From the NCBI RefSeq assembly GCF_028858725.1, contig NC_084767.1:20103895-20167894 (forward strand): a DNA stretch of 64,000 nt, read 5' to 3'. The DNA is from Colius striatus (taxonomy: Eukaryota > Chordata > Aves > Coliiformes > Coliidae). This document shows positions 60,601-64,000 of this stretch, one piece after another. A program made the position numbers and the translations under genes. The number at the start of each line of letters is the position of its first letter. Positions within the stretch are counted from its first letter, which is position 1. The notes under the pieces were generated by a model. The model saw only the letters and a program-made list of their open reading frames with translations, ran no database searches and was not told where the DNA came from.

Positions 60601-63600
60601 AAAGTATCAGTGAGCAATTTGATGTACCATGGCATTCCTTTCTTCTGCTTCCCACTGATCTTAGAGGCTTTCACACAGAACATGACAGACTCTTCCCTCA
60701 CTCTTTAATTTAGCATTACTACTGTAGCTGCAGCATTGTGCAGCATCATGGGAAAAAAGCCTTTTCTGTTCACCAGTGATGCTTCTCCTTTGTAGTTGCT
60801 GCCTCTCTGCTGCTGGGCAGCAAGTATTCTTCACAAATTTTCAACAATCTTTAGCTGAGTTTTTCACAGAGCATCTCATTGTGTTTTCCCAACTGAATCT
60901 AAAGACGGACACTGAACCCTGCAGCCAGGGAGAAAGCCAATACTTGCAACGTTTGGCTGAACATTTTGCTGCCACTACCAGCCCACTGAAATAAAATGCT
61001 GCCTTGGATTAACAGAAAGAAACTGCACATGTTAACGGGAGAAAAATCCACCAAAACAAGCCAGGTCCTTCCTCCGCCCACGCCCAGGACTGCGTCCTTG
61101 CTTGGGAAAGCCTCTCCTCCTGCCCTCAGCCCGCAGCCAGCTACCTGCAGGCACACCTCATCTTTATCGCAGGCTTTAATTAGCACCCAGTTTCTGCCAC
61201 TGCAATTAACCTACTTTGAATAAAGTGAAACAGATGCCTTGCAGAAGACCTTACACATCCAACAGTGGACAGAAACCATGCAAAGCCTGGGAAAGAAATC
61301 AGATCTGAGATGTGCCCACAGCCGCCTGTTTTTAGCACCAGCAGGAATGATGGGACCGTCTGCCCGGAGAGGGCTCCTGCTGGCTTCCCAGCACAGGTTG
61401 TGCTGCAATGGGCTTTAGTTGCTTTCCTTTATTGCTCCTGCATCTTATGAACATGTAAAAAACTGTGACCCTGATGTCTGTCTTTCTGAAACTTCAGCTT
61501 GTAGATTTATTTTGTGAAAGGCTTGAGAAGCAGGAAAGTGCCCTGGACAGTCAAAACCACATTGGTTGCTTCATATCGGTAGATAAAGCTTGGTTTATGT
61601 CCTAAACAAAGGTGGGAAACCAATGGGATATTTTTGGCTCAGTGTCTGAACAGACAAACTATTTTATTTTTTAAAAAGCAACAAAGGCAGAATGTTTTTT
61701 TAATTGACTGGGCCTTAAAAATAATTGATTTTTTTTTTTAATGAAGACCTTGAAAAATTTAATTTCAAGGTAATTTCATCTGTTTTCAAAACAAAATGCT
61801 TTGTATTACTATGGCTTTTTTTAATCCTTCTCCTCTTTTGTTTAAATTACATTGATTTTTGCTGTTAACAGAGTACTAAACTAATAGAAAAAATATCTTG
61901 GTGGTTATAAAGAACACATCGTTTGGACCATACCAGTCATCCAGTGGGGCAACAGCCCAGCAGGATTGCAGTTCTTTGTTGCACCGCCAGAACCAGGCAT
62001 CTTGTTCACAGAGGACTGCCTGCTCCTTTGAGATCTGAGATGGTTTTAACTGAGGCAAGAGGGAAACAAAAACTGCTCTCCATGCCCTCATCACCTTCCC
62101 AAGCAGGCAGCAGGCATGGGGGTACTGTGCCTTCCCCATCTTCCCCATCTCGAGGAGCAGGAGCTGCAGAGCCTGCAGTGTCTTTCCTTGGAGGACAGGG
62201 ATAAGTGATATTGATCAAAGGTCTGCCAGTGTTATAATAATTCCTTGACAAAACATGCATGGAGGAACACACCAGTGTTTACCTTGTGGATGTTCAAAAT
62301 TACTAGCAAGCTCCAAAAGATCAAAATTCTGATTATTTTTCGGTTGCTAAAGAAGCACATAAGCATTTTTTATTGTTACTCACTTAGAGCTGCAGAAGTT
62401 TTGCAACAAATTTCAACAAGCAAATACAAGAGCTCTGCAGTATGAAGTGAGGGGTGAGGTTATGTCAATGGCCACTGCAAGCTCCAGGAAGCAGCAACAG
62501 GAGTAAAAACAGGCTTGGAGGAGAAATTGAAAATAGGATGGGCTGTGAGATTTGAAAGGGCGTGGAAGTGGAAGCAAAGGGTTAAAGAGAAGGTGAGGAA
62601 ATTAAGGTTGTGACCATGGCTAGAGGAAGAAACAGCCCAACCACCCAAGCAAAGGGGTGGCATTTATTCATGCCTGCCCTTTCATCTCGTCCTTTTTCTT
62701 GCCGAAGAAAGAATATTCCAGACTCTCAGCACCTCATTGCTCGTTCACTTTTCCCAGTTAGTAATAGGCATGCATTTCATTTCAGAGTTTCTCTTATTTT
62801 TAATATATTTCCATAACTTGTTCTTGATGCCTTTCATGTTTTGTGTTATTTCAACCATTCTCTCACCATCCCTGTACGTTTGTGCTCCTCCTTTACAAAC
62901 CCTAGTTTTGCAGTTTGCATGAGTCCTGTTTGTTTTCTGGTGGCTCCTGAGGCAATCAAAGGCCTGTTTCTGTGCTCCTTGTCCTTGTTTCACACCAGAG
63001 AGTCTGTCCCTGAGTCTTTCTGAAGAGCTGATGCTCCCGTTCCCACGGTGAGTTTTTCTGCACGAGGCAGTGCATGGGCCCAGACGTGTGTCTGCAGTGG
63101 GGCTTTCTGTGGTCGTGGCACTGGCTCAGCCCCTATTTCCCATATGAGCTCTGGGGACTGATGGAGAGCAACGGTGGCCTCAGCCTCAGTTTCATAATGT
63201 TCTTTATTTCCAGAACTGTACTCTCAGTGTCGCTAAGCCAAGTGCATGCGTTTAGTACCAGCACAAATTAACAGGCAAAATGAGTTAATTAGAACTAAAC
63301 ATTAAACTAATTGCTTCCTGTTTCAAGTGCTTTGAAGCAAATGCAGTACATAAAATTTTTCTCATGTTAGTTCTTCTTCTATCAAGCACCAGTGTTTGGG
63401 AATGCTGGAAGATACTTTCTTCCCACAACCTAAATCTTTTCCATGGAAAAGTTGATCTTTGACACATATCAGGAAACTGACATCAAGCTTCTTTCTTCCA
63501 CCTTCCTAATCTCCCAAAAATGGCTGGTCTGGAGTGAACTCTGGGACAGGACCTGCTCCCTGCAGTGGCCCACACACCTTGGCCAGTCGGTCAGCCCTGG

Positions 63601-64000
63601 ATCTGGGTCTGAAGCATTTGGCTCTGGGTAGGATTCCTCTACTTGCCAAGGATGGAGTCGCTCTGCCACCTGCAAAGGTTTTCCCTGCAGTTCACATACA
63701 TGACATCATGAATCCTAAAAAGTGGAGGACAGTCTAGATATGCAGAGACTGGCACAGAAGCAGCTGGAAAGCTTCTTGTCCCTGGCTGTCCCAGTCACCA
63801 GCACCTCTGCTTAAAACTGATCAAGGCTCTAGAGTTTCCCTTTTTCTTGGCACATATCTCATGCAGCTGTGCTACCAGTCAGGGGCTAGAAACAGTGCTC
63901 AGAATTTGGGGGTTTCACCTTAAAGGAGACATCAGTGCAGGTGAGGACAGGCAGCCTTATGGCAGAGCATTGGGTGATGTGTTGCAGAGGCATAGAGCTG

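Larger units (their letters stand above)
49368..64000 (+). other. SH3RF2 intron following the RING exon
   Basis: I found no sequence resembling the SH3 domains (no ALYNY- or ALYDF-like frame) to the right edge, so the second coding exon seems to be outside the window and the intron at least 14.6 kb long. The 217-codon open frame at 50,614-51,267 is not recognisable. Two short old-repeat traces are listed separately, and a 13-bp tandem duplication (acaggatggcatg twice) lies at 54,118-54,143. The stretches between are plain intron. Confidence 0.75.

Overview
This is a vertebrate nuclear window, almost certainly from a bird. The coding sequence sits in short exons with consensus splice sites. 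CR1 LINE copies carry the avian-type 3' end (an 8-bp ATTCTATG-like tail after a 'ccttccaaccc' block), and CpG islands are present. There are no bacterial-style genes, operons, CRISPR arrays or RNA operons. The species cannot be named from the sequence alone.

Three protein-coding genes are recognisable, in the same order and orientation as I recall for human 5q32. (1) PRELID2 is on the minus strand: first exon at 26.2 kb, inside a CpG-island promoter, with exons 2-5 at 17.2, 15.0, 11.3 and 7.2 kb and a tentative diverged last exon at 4.26-4.32 kb. (2) GRXCR2 is on the minus strand and complete in three exons at 33.6-33.26, 30.68-30.46 and 28.71-28.53 kb (246 residues predicted). (3) SH3RF2 is on the plus strand; only its RING-bearing first coding exon (48,996-49,367) lies in the window, and the rest to the right edge appears to be its next intron. 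The three do not form a pathway: PRELID2 is a PRELI-domain mitochondrial lipid-transfer family member, GRXCR2 a hair-bundle protein, and SH3RF2 a RING/SH3 scaffold ubiquitin ligase. What they share is conserved neighbourhood.

The repeats are mainly CR1. There is a long decayed copy with endonuclease-end, reverse transcriptase and 3' UTR at 12.3-14.5 kb, an opposite-strand 3' fragment at 6.25-6.52 kb, and a nested pair at 17.4-18.7 kb where one CR1 has inserted into the 3' UTR of another. Older L2/MIR/L3-like relics are suspected upstream of SH3RF2 and in its intron. Simple repeats include a perfect 26-copy AAGAG array within a 157-bp pure purine tract 1.6 kb upstream of the SH3RF2 coding exon.

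The observations most worth checking are: an apparent frame-shifting change at the start of PRELID2 exon 4, compensated by a tandem acceptor 5 bases downstream; a second, intronic CpG island in PRELID2; the diverged PRELID2 last exon; the nested CR1; and inverted CR1 tails flanking two PRELID2 exons. I found no evidence of an undescribed multi-gene system; most of the window is ordinary intron and intergenic DNA.
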